A stretch of DNA of 64,000 nt from Schistocephalus solidus (taxonomy: Eukaryota > Platyhelminthes > Cestoda > Diphyllobothriidea > Diphyllobothriidae), in the NCBI GenBank assembly GCA_017591395.1, contig WEDG01007505.1:1-64000 (forward strand), read 5' to 3'. Below are positions 55,223 to 64,000 of the stretch, piece by piece (position 1 is the first letter of the stretch; every line of letters starts with the position of its first letter). A program made the translations under genes and the position numbers. The notes beneath the pieces are model-generated. The model worked only from the letters and a program-made list of their open reading frames with translations. It was not told where the DNA came from and made no database searches.

Positions 55223-55609
55223 GGTCGGGAGCAGGTACTCACGCCACCACCACCAGGACTACCAACTCCTCTAACTCCATGAAAATCTCTGATGAAACAC
55301 CACAAATCACATCACCATGCCTCGCCAAAAAACCCCATACCGAACAAAAAACCCCTCTAGCATCACTCACAAGCGGCATGCCCTTTGACGCTGTGGTGCC
55401 TTACCAAGTGGTGTGTGTGATACACACAGACGAGCCATTGACTGCCATCAGATATTTGCGCCCAATCCACGTATCAGCTAAAAAACTGGCTCGGATTGGT
55501 GGCTGGGAAAGGAGTGAGTGCGGTTGCCTCTGGGGACTACGGCCCCATGGCACTCAGCACACAAACCCTCGCCAGAAAAAAAGCTGCCACGCTTTTAAAC
55601 TAGCACTAA

Positions 55610-55980
55610 ACGTCGTGGAGCGGAAGGGTGGAATTTAAGGGCCGACATGGTTAACTGAAAACGGAGCGTCAGCCTGTAATTAGTCATTCTTACTGTGGTC
55701 TAGATGGCACTCAAAATCAGTCGGAATCCGAACCCTATATGAAAACCTGGTCCATCAGGCGCTAATTTGGTCGTGTGTGGAGCACGTAGGCAGACTGTCT
55801 AACTTTGCCAGACACTGCGACAGATCCCGCTCACCGTACCAGATGCTGAGAGAGAAGAGTGTGGTAGATGCTGCGCAAGTAGAAAATCACTATAAATGAA
55901 GTACTGCACAATTTACCATCATGTGCCGGCCAAGCTGTCAGATATCAAGAGGACATTGTTTCCGTGACGGTATTCACAAA
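55610..55980 (+). repeat. R1 fragment, strongly decayed
   Basis: AGCGTCAGCCTGTAATTAGTC, CTTACTGTGGTCTAGATGGCACTC, and ATGCTGCGCAAGTAG...CTATAAATGAAG follow the R1 order with many changes and gaps. Confidence 0.45.
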
Positions 55981-56295
55981 ACGCTTTTAAATTCTGCAAA
56001 ATGTAGCCTCAAATGGCAATAGTTATGTTGTTCTCGCCAACTTAATTATATTTCTGTTCAAACCTGCTGTGTTCGTCTCAATGGTTTGATTAATTCTCAA
56101 GTGAAGAAGAGGAAGGAGCGCTTTTTAAAGTTATTCGGTATGAACACCGAGGTTATAGAAACCAGTGTACCCAGGCTCCACGTTAAACCCAAGATTTCAC
56201 GTCTCCTTTCAATCGCAGGCGAGCAACTTTTAACCGGGACACAGTGCAATCAAGGAAACCACAAGATAACAGAGAGCGGTTCCATTCCATCTATC

Positions 56296-56698
56296 CCGTC
56301 TCCTCCTCCTCTTCATCCACCTACTACTCCTTCTAATCCTACTAATACTACTACTCCTAATGCTCATACTACTAATACTGCTACTACTAATACTACCAAT
56401 ACTTCTACTAATAATACTACTACTCCTACTAATATAACTACTACTAATACTGCTACTACTACTAATACTACTGCTACTACTTTTAATACTACTAATACTG
56501 CTGCTGCTACTACTAATACTCTTACTCCACCTACTACTACTTCTACTCCTACTAATACTAGTACTACTACTCCTAATGCTCATACTATTAATACTACTAC
56601 TTCTACTATTACTGCTTCTACTATTACTTCTAGTAATACTGCTACTACTACTTATACTACTTCTAGTACTGCGACTACTATTACTACTACTAATACTG

Positions 56699-56730
<32 letters not shown>

Positions 56731-56890
56731 GCTACTACTACTACTACTCCTCTACTACTACTCATACTACTACTAATACTACTACTCTTCCTCCACCGAC
56801 TAATACTTCTACTCCTACTAATACTAGTACTACTACTCCTAATGCTCATACTACTACTACTACTACTACTACTAATACAACTACTCCACA
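56296..56890. repeat. ACT-type trinucleotide tract with internal higher-order repeat
   Basis: About 595 bp of ACT/AAT/GCT/CCT triplets. A longer block, CCACCxACTACTxCTTCTACTCCTACTAATAC and ACTACTACTCCTAATGCTCATACTA, recurs at about 56320-56370, 56527-56588 and 56793-56852. So segmental duplication has acted on top of triplet slippage. The 273-codon frame over it is an artefact. Confidence 0.92.
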
Positions 56891-56894
56891 TTCT

Positions 56895-57780
56895 TTATAA
56901 TTTATAATCCGGTAAAGATAGTTAAGGTCATAGATATAAGGACGAGGCAAACGTTGCATTTTAGTGGATTATTGGCAAGATACAAGGGATACGATTAAAG
57001 TATGTCAAGAACCCATTTTATCTACTAAATGAGTGCTTCGCTTTGCCAACTTTCTTTGACGGAAAAGGTTGGTATCGCGTTGACAGTGAAAAGAAATGTA
57101 TATGTCGACCATCATCGTTCAAGTGGACTGGTTATTTTAACACTGAATTAAACCATATTACATGGCTACCTACACGCCCACGTTATGTTTTCCACTGTGT
57201 TCGTTAGGGCTAGCATTAATGGCCGGGTCAGTAGGGTCGCAAAACAGTTTGTTACCGAAGATGGTTGCAAAACGCTGTAAAAATAAATGCTACGGTCAAT
57301 GCCAGCACAGCTTGGCACATGCGTCGTCTTACCATCTAAAATTAAATAAAATTTCTCTGCTGGTCAAAAATTCTAAGAGTTCTATGCTTTGATCTGTCCT
57401 GAAATTTTCCACAACTCTCCGAAGAACAACTTTTCAAAGTGCGAAATAAAAGCACAGCAGAATTAATGACCTAAATCTTTATAACGTTTTCCAATAGTGA
57501 CGGTGCCTGTGAGTCCCTTCGCGGGACGGATTGGACGCGCAACCAACGCAAAAGATGGCGTTGTAAGATGGCGTCGGGCACTGATTGAGGATGAGAACTG
57601 ATTTAAACACAAGAAACAGCACACCACGAAGGAGATGAACATAGAACGCCCAGTGATTAAGGCAACTGCCCTTCTGAAAACGCCCTGGTGCGTCAAGAGA
57701 GCGTCTAGGAGACCGTAACTCCATTTATAAATCAACTGCCACCATAACTGAATGCGTCCGAGGTCGTTAACCTGCCGTAT
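56895..57780. other. Not recognised
   Basis: The short frames (57162-57392 and, on the minus strand, 57463-57873) lack domains; the latter runs into R1. Confidence 0.35.
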
Positions 57781-57784
57781 AGCA

Positions 57785-58720
57785 GTTGTGGGTGAAGTTT
57801 GGAGGTTCATTTTGCACAGGCACACACGACAGTTCGACCGTCGTAGTCCGACGATGTTCACCGTATGCTCCATGGGAAAATGGAGCAGGGACGGTGACTT
57901 GCGCGTGAATTAGTTTTAAGTGATAGTAGCCTTGCGCTGCAGCTACCACACTCTCTCCTCCCCCCCACCTGAGCCCGGTGTCAAGACAGAGTCAAGAAGA
58001 CCGAAGATGGGAGAGGGCGCAGGTGGCTGGCGCGGCCGGAGCCGCCCTGGGCGTGCCACCACACCTGGCTCGGATCCCACGGAGTGGGAATGCCATAAAG
58101 GCCACATTTAGAAGGAGCCATTGCAACCTGACTCTCAGTCCGCCAGTCAGCCACTTCACACAAAACACACATTGGGCTGACCACGCGGTCCGAGTTATCC
58201 CGTCAGTTGGCAACCTTCCAAGCCACGGTTTTTAGCGCACCGTGATAGTCTCAAGCGCGTCAGATTGTTTATAGTGAGGAAAATACGCTGAGCTCTCGAC
58301 CTCAATCTCTCCCCCAACCCCACAATCAGACTACTGTCCGAGCCGGTCAGTTGTCTGATGCGGAAGCGGGCGCAGCTGCTGGTGACCTCGTCTACGTGTA
58401 CTACGTACACGACCTGGCCCCCCAAACACAAGCACCAGGATTTCACACAACAGGGGTGTTGAACGGCTTACATCTCACATGTGTGAGGTAGCCAGAGGTC
58501 ACGTTAAGAAAGAGCCATCGCAGCCTGACTCTCAGACCACCAGTCAGCCACTCCACACAACACACATTGGACTAACTGCGAGGTCTGAGTGTAATTGTCA
58601 GTTGGCAACCTTCCAACCGCGGCACTCAACGTTAACGCACTCTCTTCTCCTCCCCCACCTGAGCCCGGTCTCATGACACAGTCAAGAAGACCGGAGATGG
58701 GAGAGGGCACAACACACACA
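57785..58720 (-). repeat. R1 repeat, well-preserved full copy
   Basis: On the minus strand it mirrors 16990-18134 closely. The end lies at about 57820 (ACGACAGTTCGACCGTCGTAG), then CAGGGACGGTGACTTGCGCG, the CCCACCTGAGCCCGGTGTC block, CACACATTGGGCTGACC, and two head units at about 58190-58340 and 58560-58625. At about 58630-58700 the tail block appears again next to the second head unit. No LINE A fingers adjoin it, so it is a stand-alone copy. Confidence 0.82.
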
Positions 58721-58973
58721 CACACACCCACATAAATAATGAGGAGGATTAAGAGCGACTTATAAAACGGGATGACGTGAAATCCTCACGCGAGTGCCCA
58801 CTCTACGGACCGCGATCTACCAACAAACACAATGACTCCCGGATCCTCTTTCGAACCCGTCTTCAGAGACAACCACATTACGTTACCGACTAATACCAGC
58901 ACCAAAATACCCTTAAACTTATGGTTTTCGACGCGGGCGACCAGGTACTTACCGAAGAATAAGTATATTGGCA

Positions 58974-59560
58974 TGACTTTTCGGATTCTCAGTCGCACCT
59001 AGCATCAATGACAGTCGCATAAAAGGTGCACTTGAGCTGACAACCGCGTGATTAGCGAGCTGCTTTAGTAATGGTATTTGGACCCGCAATCCATTAACAA
59101 GTGCAATGACCTCCCGCCGTCATATTCTGTACTGTGACTTTTTCTGGGGAAAATTATGGGTGACACAGGTAGGGTGCGGTTGACCAGCTATCACTGTGAC
59201 AGCCAGTCAAACAGCCAAGTCATAGTCACGCCAAAACCAACAATGGCTATGAAATCACGGTAGTAACGACTCGAATACGGACCAACAAGGGATCATAACA
59301 TCAACTAAGACGCTCGAAGATGAACACCAGTACTACTAATTGTAGTAGGCATGTGGCGGTTTAGCAACTAGACCTTATAATTAGTGCGCACCTTGTGCCT
59401 CTGTGCGACTGTCTCTGCTGATAGGTACGAGTGAGAATCCGAAACGTCCGGCTACTAAACTTCTTATTCCATCGACCGCACCTTCTTCTTCCCCTCCTCG
59501 GAACTGCTTCCTGGAACTCGCTTGTCCGCTTCTATCAGCAAGCTCCATCTACGAACGCTA
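58974..59560 (+). repeat. PLE-linked repeat R2, second long copy
   Basis: Colinear with 10080-10640: GAGCTGACAACCGCGTGATTAGCG (about 59034), TCACGCCAAAACC (about 59227), GAGTGAGAATCCGAAACGTCC (59430-59449) and TTCCTGGAACTCGCTTGTCC (about 59508). The box has GAAA and CGTC intact with CTGATAG 13 bases before the GAATCC strand. An inverted box also lies at the left edge (58974-58990). Confidence 0.6.
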
Positions 59561-59564
59561 CAGT

Positions 59565-60235
59565 TAAATGCGAGAGTCACTAATTGTAACATTTGTCTGC
59601 TTTGGCGTCGTCGTGAGGTCACATATAAACTGCGCTCACTACCGTAGTCTCCATCTGTACTTGATGACGAGTCAAACACTTCAGAGATCTAGTTCTTAGT
59701 CCAGCAATAAAGTCTTTTCAATGGCATGACCAATATTATTATGCCGAGAACGCCTTGTAGCTTGACGTATTCTGCTGTATCCAAAACTTCATAATAACTG
59801 TATAAAACTTCTCTTACGACTGAGTAGAAAATTGCATGCTTATGATTTCATCTGTCAATTCTATTCGAATTCCCTAGTCGCTGACTAACCAGTCAACAAG
59901 TGATCTTAGGAAATATTTTATATCTGTGAGGTTTCAGCCCGCAAAATCGGCCTTGCTTTAGTCAACCAGATATCGACCAATACAAAAGCGGGAGAAGAAC
60001 ATCGATTTTTAGCAATACGCTTTTGGAATACTTAAGAAGTCCAGTTTGGCGAACGTAAGGTTTCGAGTAATCACGTTCAGACCTATACAGTAATACCGTA
60101 ACACAAATTTAAACATACAATAAACAGTAAGTATGGGGTAGAGGGTTGAGAGGGTTCAGAGAACAGTCCAGTCCTATCACGGGACAGAGGAGGGGGAGGG
60201 TATCCGACAATTATCTAGGTCTCTGCTTCGCATTC
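59565..60235. other. Not recognised
   Basis: No motif seen. A GGGACAGAGGAGGGGGAGGG run at about 60182 is purine-rich. Confidence 0.35.
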
Positions 60236-60239
60236 TGAG

Positions 60240-60760
60240 GTCGCTTTCGGCCAAGGGAGCCTTAGGCCCACTAAAAACACTTTTTGCGAGCACAAGGTTG
60301 GGTTGGTTAACCATATGGACACTGCCTCTGCCGTTGCAAGTATCCGCTGACGCAGGAATTCAGAGTGTTTCATCGGCACTTTGTAGATGACAGGAAATGC
60401 TTAGTTGATGCTTACCCGGTGACCGCTGTCAGCCAAATGAGCTACAATTGCGCTCCAGATGGATTTAACCCTATCTTGATTTAGCCAGGCAGGATGGTGC
60501 TCGCGCATCCACTTGGATAGGCGCCTAGTTGTTCGACCAATATGTCCTGCCCCACAGGAGCAAGTGAAGGCGTAGATACACATTGAGGAGGTCTGCAAGT
60601 GCAGTCTATCCTTGCCTTCGAGGCGAAGAAGTGGAGTGCTTGAGAACACTAGTCTTATCTTAGCAGCTGGGTAAGTGCTAGCGATACACTTACCTACGTG
60701 CCAGGATTCAGTTTATCTAGACGTTCATGAGATTCTGCTAGTTTCTTTAATCCAGTTGTT
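60240..60760 (-). pseudogene. PLE of a different type: GIY-YIG end
   Basis: Minus strand: YPAAKIRLVFSSTPLLRLEG (about 60680), then IYAFTCSCGAGHIGRTTRRL and MREHHPAWL (about 60575-60490). This is a GIY-YIG core with CSCG and IGRT wording, unlike the CGSCEANYVAET wording of the 34-36 kb copies. GHRVSIN stands at the His-rich segment. After the stop, ATAEAVSIWLTNPTLCSQKV continues the family tail. It indicates a second PLE lineage. Confidence 0.72.
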
Positions 60761-60764
60761 AGCA

Positions 60765-61850
60765 TGAACATGCTAATATGCTTCTAAAGCCCACGCTTAC
60801 TTATTTAACACGAAATTCTGCGTTGTTAGCGGACGCCATACTAAGACAACATGCAGAAAGTTACCTTGACATGGTTAAGGCCAGAATTGAGAAATGTCAA
60901 CCCTCTTATACTCCATCACTGGGAGTCCTGTTCAAAGTCTCCTCGAAAGGCCAATCACATACAACTTAAAGGGGTACTGGGGTGATGTCTCGGTCAGAGA
61001 ACGAATCGCAAGGGAACTAATCGGCGCCACGCACGGCATTCTGAAACGCGATAAGGGAGGACTCGATGGACTCTGCGAGTCTCCAGCTTCTCGCTGTTTT
61101 CAGCCGCTTGCGATAACTCATCCTCTCCCGGCAAGAATCGCACAAGAATCCGCCACAAAAAGCCCATCGCACATAACAACGCATCCGAGAGGGAAATGTC
61201 GCAGTTATGGGCAGCGCACACGCGCATCAAAATGCCGCCACTGACTGTTCTTTTTTCTCCGAATCAACTCCTCGCCCAGGCATGTTTAACCTACAAACAT
61301 AGGGAAGATCGAAAAGCGTCGATTGTATGAAGTCCTCACAAGCAAACCAGGAAAAACAAGAGCATCTTATCATAGTGGGTTAGAAAACAGCTGGTGCGCT
61401 GTAGAGAGGGTTAGCGGTTTTACTGTGCGAAAACAACCACAGCGGACCGGTTCATAACTGCCAAACGGTGCTACACTGGCAAGCCGAAATTGCGACATGA
61501 GAGGAGGCCCTAATGGCTGATAGCTGGCCAGAAACCAGTCCTCTGTGTATGCCGGTCAAACGTAAATTCCATGCGCGTGGGAGAGCTGACCAAAACAGAA
61601 CACAGCTTGCTTTGCAGAATAAAGAGGGACACCGAAGGAAACCAGAATGGTTGCTTCTGGCATGTTAGCGTTCACCAGCGGGATCTAATCGCATGTAGGA
61701 GGCCCGGATTGAACAGAAAATCAAAAAAATGTCCCACGAAACAACTAGAATTTTGGACGGTCCTTCTACTCTAGAAGTTTATATAACACAGCAGTTTGTC
61801 ATTGGACAACCTTTAGAGTGGCATGACTGACGGCGATGTTGCACTTATAA
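60765..61850. other. Not recognised
   Basis: The frames at 60778-60969, 60894-61244 and 61571-61774 show no domain. No shared repeats noted. Confidence 0.35.
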
Positions 61851-61854
61851 TACA

Positions 61855-62015
61855 GAAACCTGGGGTTGGGTATGACTGGCAAACGACGGTTAATAAGTTA
61901 GAAATGTACATCCAGTCTCGCTTGTCTTAGCGGGCAATTTTCATCTGCCTATTCTACTACTACTAGCTGTTGTGTGGCTGCTGGCGGGGCTCGAGAGTGA
62001 GCCTCAAGCAGAGCT
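61855..62015 (+). mobile_element. SINE body, copy 6
   Basis: GACTGGCAAACGACGG, TTAATAAGTTA, GAAATGTACATCCAGTC, then GGGCAATTTTCATCTGCC and the GGCTCGAGAGTGAGCC tail. Stem I (GACTGG with CCAGTC) is fully complementary and GAAA is intact. CTGACGA has become CAAACGA. The tRNA-like head is absent or unrecognisable. Confidence 0.7.
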
Positions 62016-62079
62016 GGACGAGTGAGTGTTCATGAACGAATGCAGTCAATATTCCCGATCTAAATCGTCAAGAAAAAGA

Positions 62080-62250
62080 GTCCATGGCTTAATGGATAGG
62101 GTGTAGGACTTCTGATCAACGGGTCTCGGGTTCAATCCTCGGTTAGTGCACCACCTGGGGTGGGGGATGACTGGCTGACGATGGCTAATAAGCCAGAAAT
62201 GGCCATTTCAGTCTCCCTTCTCTTTGCCGGCAATATTCACCTGCCTACAG
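62080..62250 (+). mobile_element. tRNA-derived SINE, copy 7, best preserved
   Basis: Head: A-box TGGCTTAATGG at 62085-62095 and B-box GGTTCAATCC at 62129-62138, with GGACTTCTGATC between them, similar to the anticodon arm of a tRNA-Arg (TCT). Both boxes are needed for RNA polymerase III. The body contains a hammerhead-type fold (62162-62219) and ends with TTTGCCGGCAATATTCACCTGCC. SINEs are moved by LINE machinery; which LINE is not shown, since no LINE-like 3' tail is evident. Confidence 0.85.
62162..62219 (+). ncRNA. Type I hammerhead ribozyme embedded in the SINE
   Basis: Stem I inner part: 62169-62174 (GACTGG) pairs with 62208-62213 (TCAGTC), six pairs including one G-U. After a one-base bulge (62168), 62162-62167 pairs with 62214-62219 (six more pairs, two G-U). 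The CTGACGA core box is at 62175-62181. Stem II is TGGCT/AGCCA (62182-62186 with 62191-62195) with an AATA loop. The GAAA box is at 62196-62199. Stem III is short, closed by A62199-T62206 and T62200-A62205 around GGCC. The cleavage triplet is A-U-U, so cleavage would follow 62207. All invariant core bases (C3, G5, A6, G8, A9, G12, A13, A14) are present. Known relatives: the Sm-alpha SINE hammerheads of schistosomes. Confidence 0.75.
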
Positions 62251-64000
62251 AAAGAATTGGCATGCAAATACGAAACAAGGTGAGATGTGGGCACCAAGAG
62301 GCATGCCAAGCATGCCTTCGGTGAGCAGGATGGCTCGCCAGGGAAGCTGGGGCGGTAATACTCCTAGCCAGCCGACTAATACCGGATGCCTTTCAATGCA
62401 CATCACAGCCTCTGACTGGCTTACAACAACCCTAATTTACCAAAGTACATCCGACACAGAAACACCATCCCGCGACAAAAATAGGTTCGGTTCTCTGGGT
62501 GAACATCACTCCCTCCCCCTCCACTCTCCTAGGGCGATCTACGCGACCACTGAAGGCAACATCCCGACACCGTTGAAAATCACTGGAATTTAAGATCGCA
62601 CAACCCAATATCGACAGGTGAAGACTACCACCGTGAATCAAGGCATAGCAACAGGGGAAGGGGCTTAGACAGTATCTGCTTCGGACGTACGTACAGAAGC
62701 GGCCCTCGAACGTCTTGAAAATTTAGAGAGATTGGCGTTTGAAGACTATGTGCAAAACAGTCAGAAATAAAAGAATCGAGGTCAGTTGGACTAAGCACCA
62801 ACAAAGTGTCCACCCAGAGAAAATGCAGACCACCCTTCCAAACAATCCGGAGCGGTACACTCATAACTATTCTTCATTACGTTTTGAAAAGACCCTCTCA
62901 GAGGTACTATGTCTAGGCCCTAAGTTTTGCATGGCATCGCGGATTCCGAAGCGATTAGAGTTAGGATTCCAATTCGAGTCTCTTAAGCCCAACTGCCATC
63001 TAAAATTCTACCGAGCCTAAAGAACTTGATTAGCTAAATTCGACTCTGGTTAACTGCTAGGAGGGATCCAAGAAACAAAGGTCCATTAACAAGGAGAGTT
63101 TGACTAAAACTAAAATGTTGTGCTCAGCAGGCCAGATAAGGGTTTAAGGATTAGTACTGATGGATAGGACGGATTATTTGGCAAAACCAGAATAAATCTT
63201 GTCAGATCGTACCAACTTCTCGAAATCCGAGAAAGACAAAGATCGGACGAAAAACCGTCAAGGCTCAGTCGACGAAAGTTCTTAAAGACCTCTTTCGCCT
63301 AACAGTTTGAAAGACTGAGACCAGTTGGCGCGAGGTTACCCAGAATGTACGGCTTTCCACAAATTCACAGATAGGCGTTACCGCTGCGTCATAGACTAGA
63401 AACTATCACACTATTGCAAAAGAGCTGACAGAGAAACTGAAACCGCTTGAAAGTTACTCATATCCTCGAAGTTTGAAAGATACCTTTGAGTTCGTCGAAC
63501 AATGCCCAGGCTTCAGAGCAAAATCACCACCTGTCAGTGCCACGTAAAGACTTTCACGGAGGACATAAATGGTCCCAGTGCTATCTGATATTTCGGTGAA
63601 ATTACAAAAGACGGACCCACTGAGAACATTGGAAACAAGGCCAACTGTCTTACGAGAACCATGGCAAAACGGGTTTTATGGTAGGACAGAACAAGGAAGC
63701 AGGAAAACCTTGAAGAAGCAAACTCAGAAGGTAGGAAATAACTGCAACCTAGTTAGTGACTATAAATGAGCCAAGTGGGAAACGGAAAAGCTATCCCATG
63801 GGCGAAGGGCATGCGAGTCGATCTTCCGGACCGGTGTAAGAGAAAGCAAACCTGAACTGGGGTCAGAGAGCCAATGAGAATGCAGGTGATTAGAGGACGA
63901 AAGTTAAACGCGTGGAAATGCAATCAGAGACAGGTTATCTGGAGCTAATGTTCTCAGCAGATCTAGCTATTGTTCTTTCACCTTCCACAAGAGAGCGTTT
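62251..64000. other. Not recognised to the right edge
   Basis: Purine-rich from about 62640 on. The frames 62285-62593, 62739-63020 and 63569-63769 carry no motif I know, and the opposite-strand frames are similar in length. No SINE, R1 or PLE block seen. Confidence 0.35.

Noticed and set aside
56086..56907. 273-codon Thr/Leu-rich open frame
   Set aside because: Almost all of it is the ACT-type trinucleotide tract. All six frames there are open, so openness is not evidence of coding.
62085..62138. tRNA-Arg-like gene
   Set aside because: A and B boxes are good, but the acceptor stem does not close and the sequence continues into the SINE body, so it is a SINE head and not a tRNA gene.

Overview
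The window is non-bacterial, repeat-saturated nuclear DNA from a flatworm. I infer a tapeworm, most likely of the diphyllobothriid type. The reasons are one host gene with AT-rich spliceosomal introns, long AT-rich unique stretches, and a dense load of degenerate retroelements. The retroelements include an endonuclease-RT-C2H2-finger LINE that I recognise from diphyllobothriid genomes (memory, not a search), Penelope-like elements (PLEs) with GIY-YIG domains, tRNA-derived SINEs, and a Ty3/Gypsy element. Almost every long open frame belongs to a mobile element or is a low-complexity artefact.

Host gene: the only host protein I can support is a WDR89-type WD40-repeat protein on the + strand. 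Its three exons (11467-11724, 24317-24661, 24738-25241) join in phase 0 to give about 368 aa. Intron 1 (11725-24316, 12.6 kb) holds a 4.3-kb LINE (12560-16877), a chain of GC-rich R1 repeats (16990-18510), a second, unrelated LINE (about 20980-23763) and PLE debris. Intron 2 is 76 bp. A pyrimidine-rich 3' splice site sits 9 bases before the ATG, so the start may be made by trans-splicing or by an upstream exon.

Layout. 1-11300: fragments of four CR1/jockey-like RT or endonuclease pieces on both strands, an inverted-repeat element (5446-6348), a PLE GIY-YIG relic and tRNA-type SINEs. 11467-25241: WDR89 and its TE-filled intron. 25240-33340: AT-rich, gene-poor DNA with a fold-back palindrome, two RT relics on the minus strand and an inverted SINE pair. 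33340-40500: a PLE cluster of at least four copies, including one flanked by its own inverted 3' part, broken by a 3' LINE fragment and a (TA)n tract. 40490-46010: R1 repeats and a decayed Ty3/Gypsy pol. 46020-58720: simple-sequence tracts (CT, ACT-type trinucleotide, GAG), a 220-bp tandem pair and more R1 copies. 58970-64000: a PLE-linked repeat, another GIY-YIG relic and two SINEs.

Most notable signal: the SINE at 62080-62250 carries a complete-looking type I hammerhead ribozyme fold (62162-62219). The other six copies carry the same segment with increasing damage. This parallels the hammerhead-bearing Sm-alpha SINEs of schistosomes. A second, weaker set of hammerhead-like boxes accompanies the PLE-linked repeats. 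Element edges are read by eye and are approximate unless stated.
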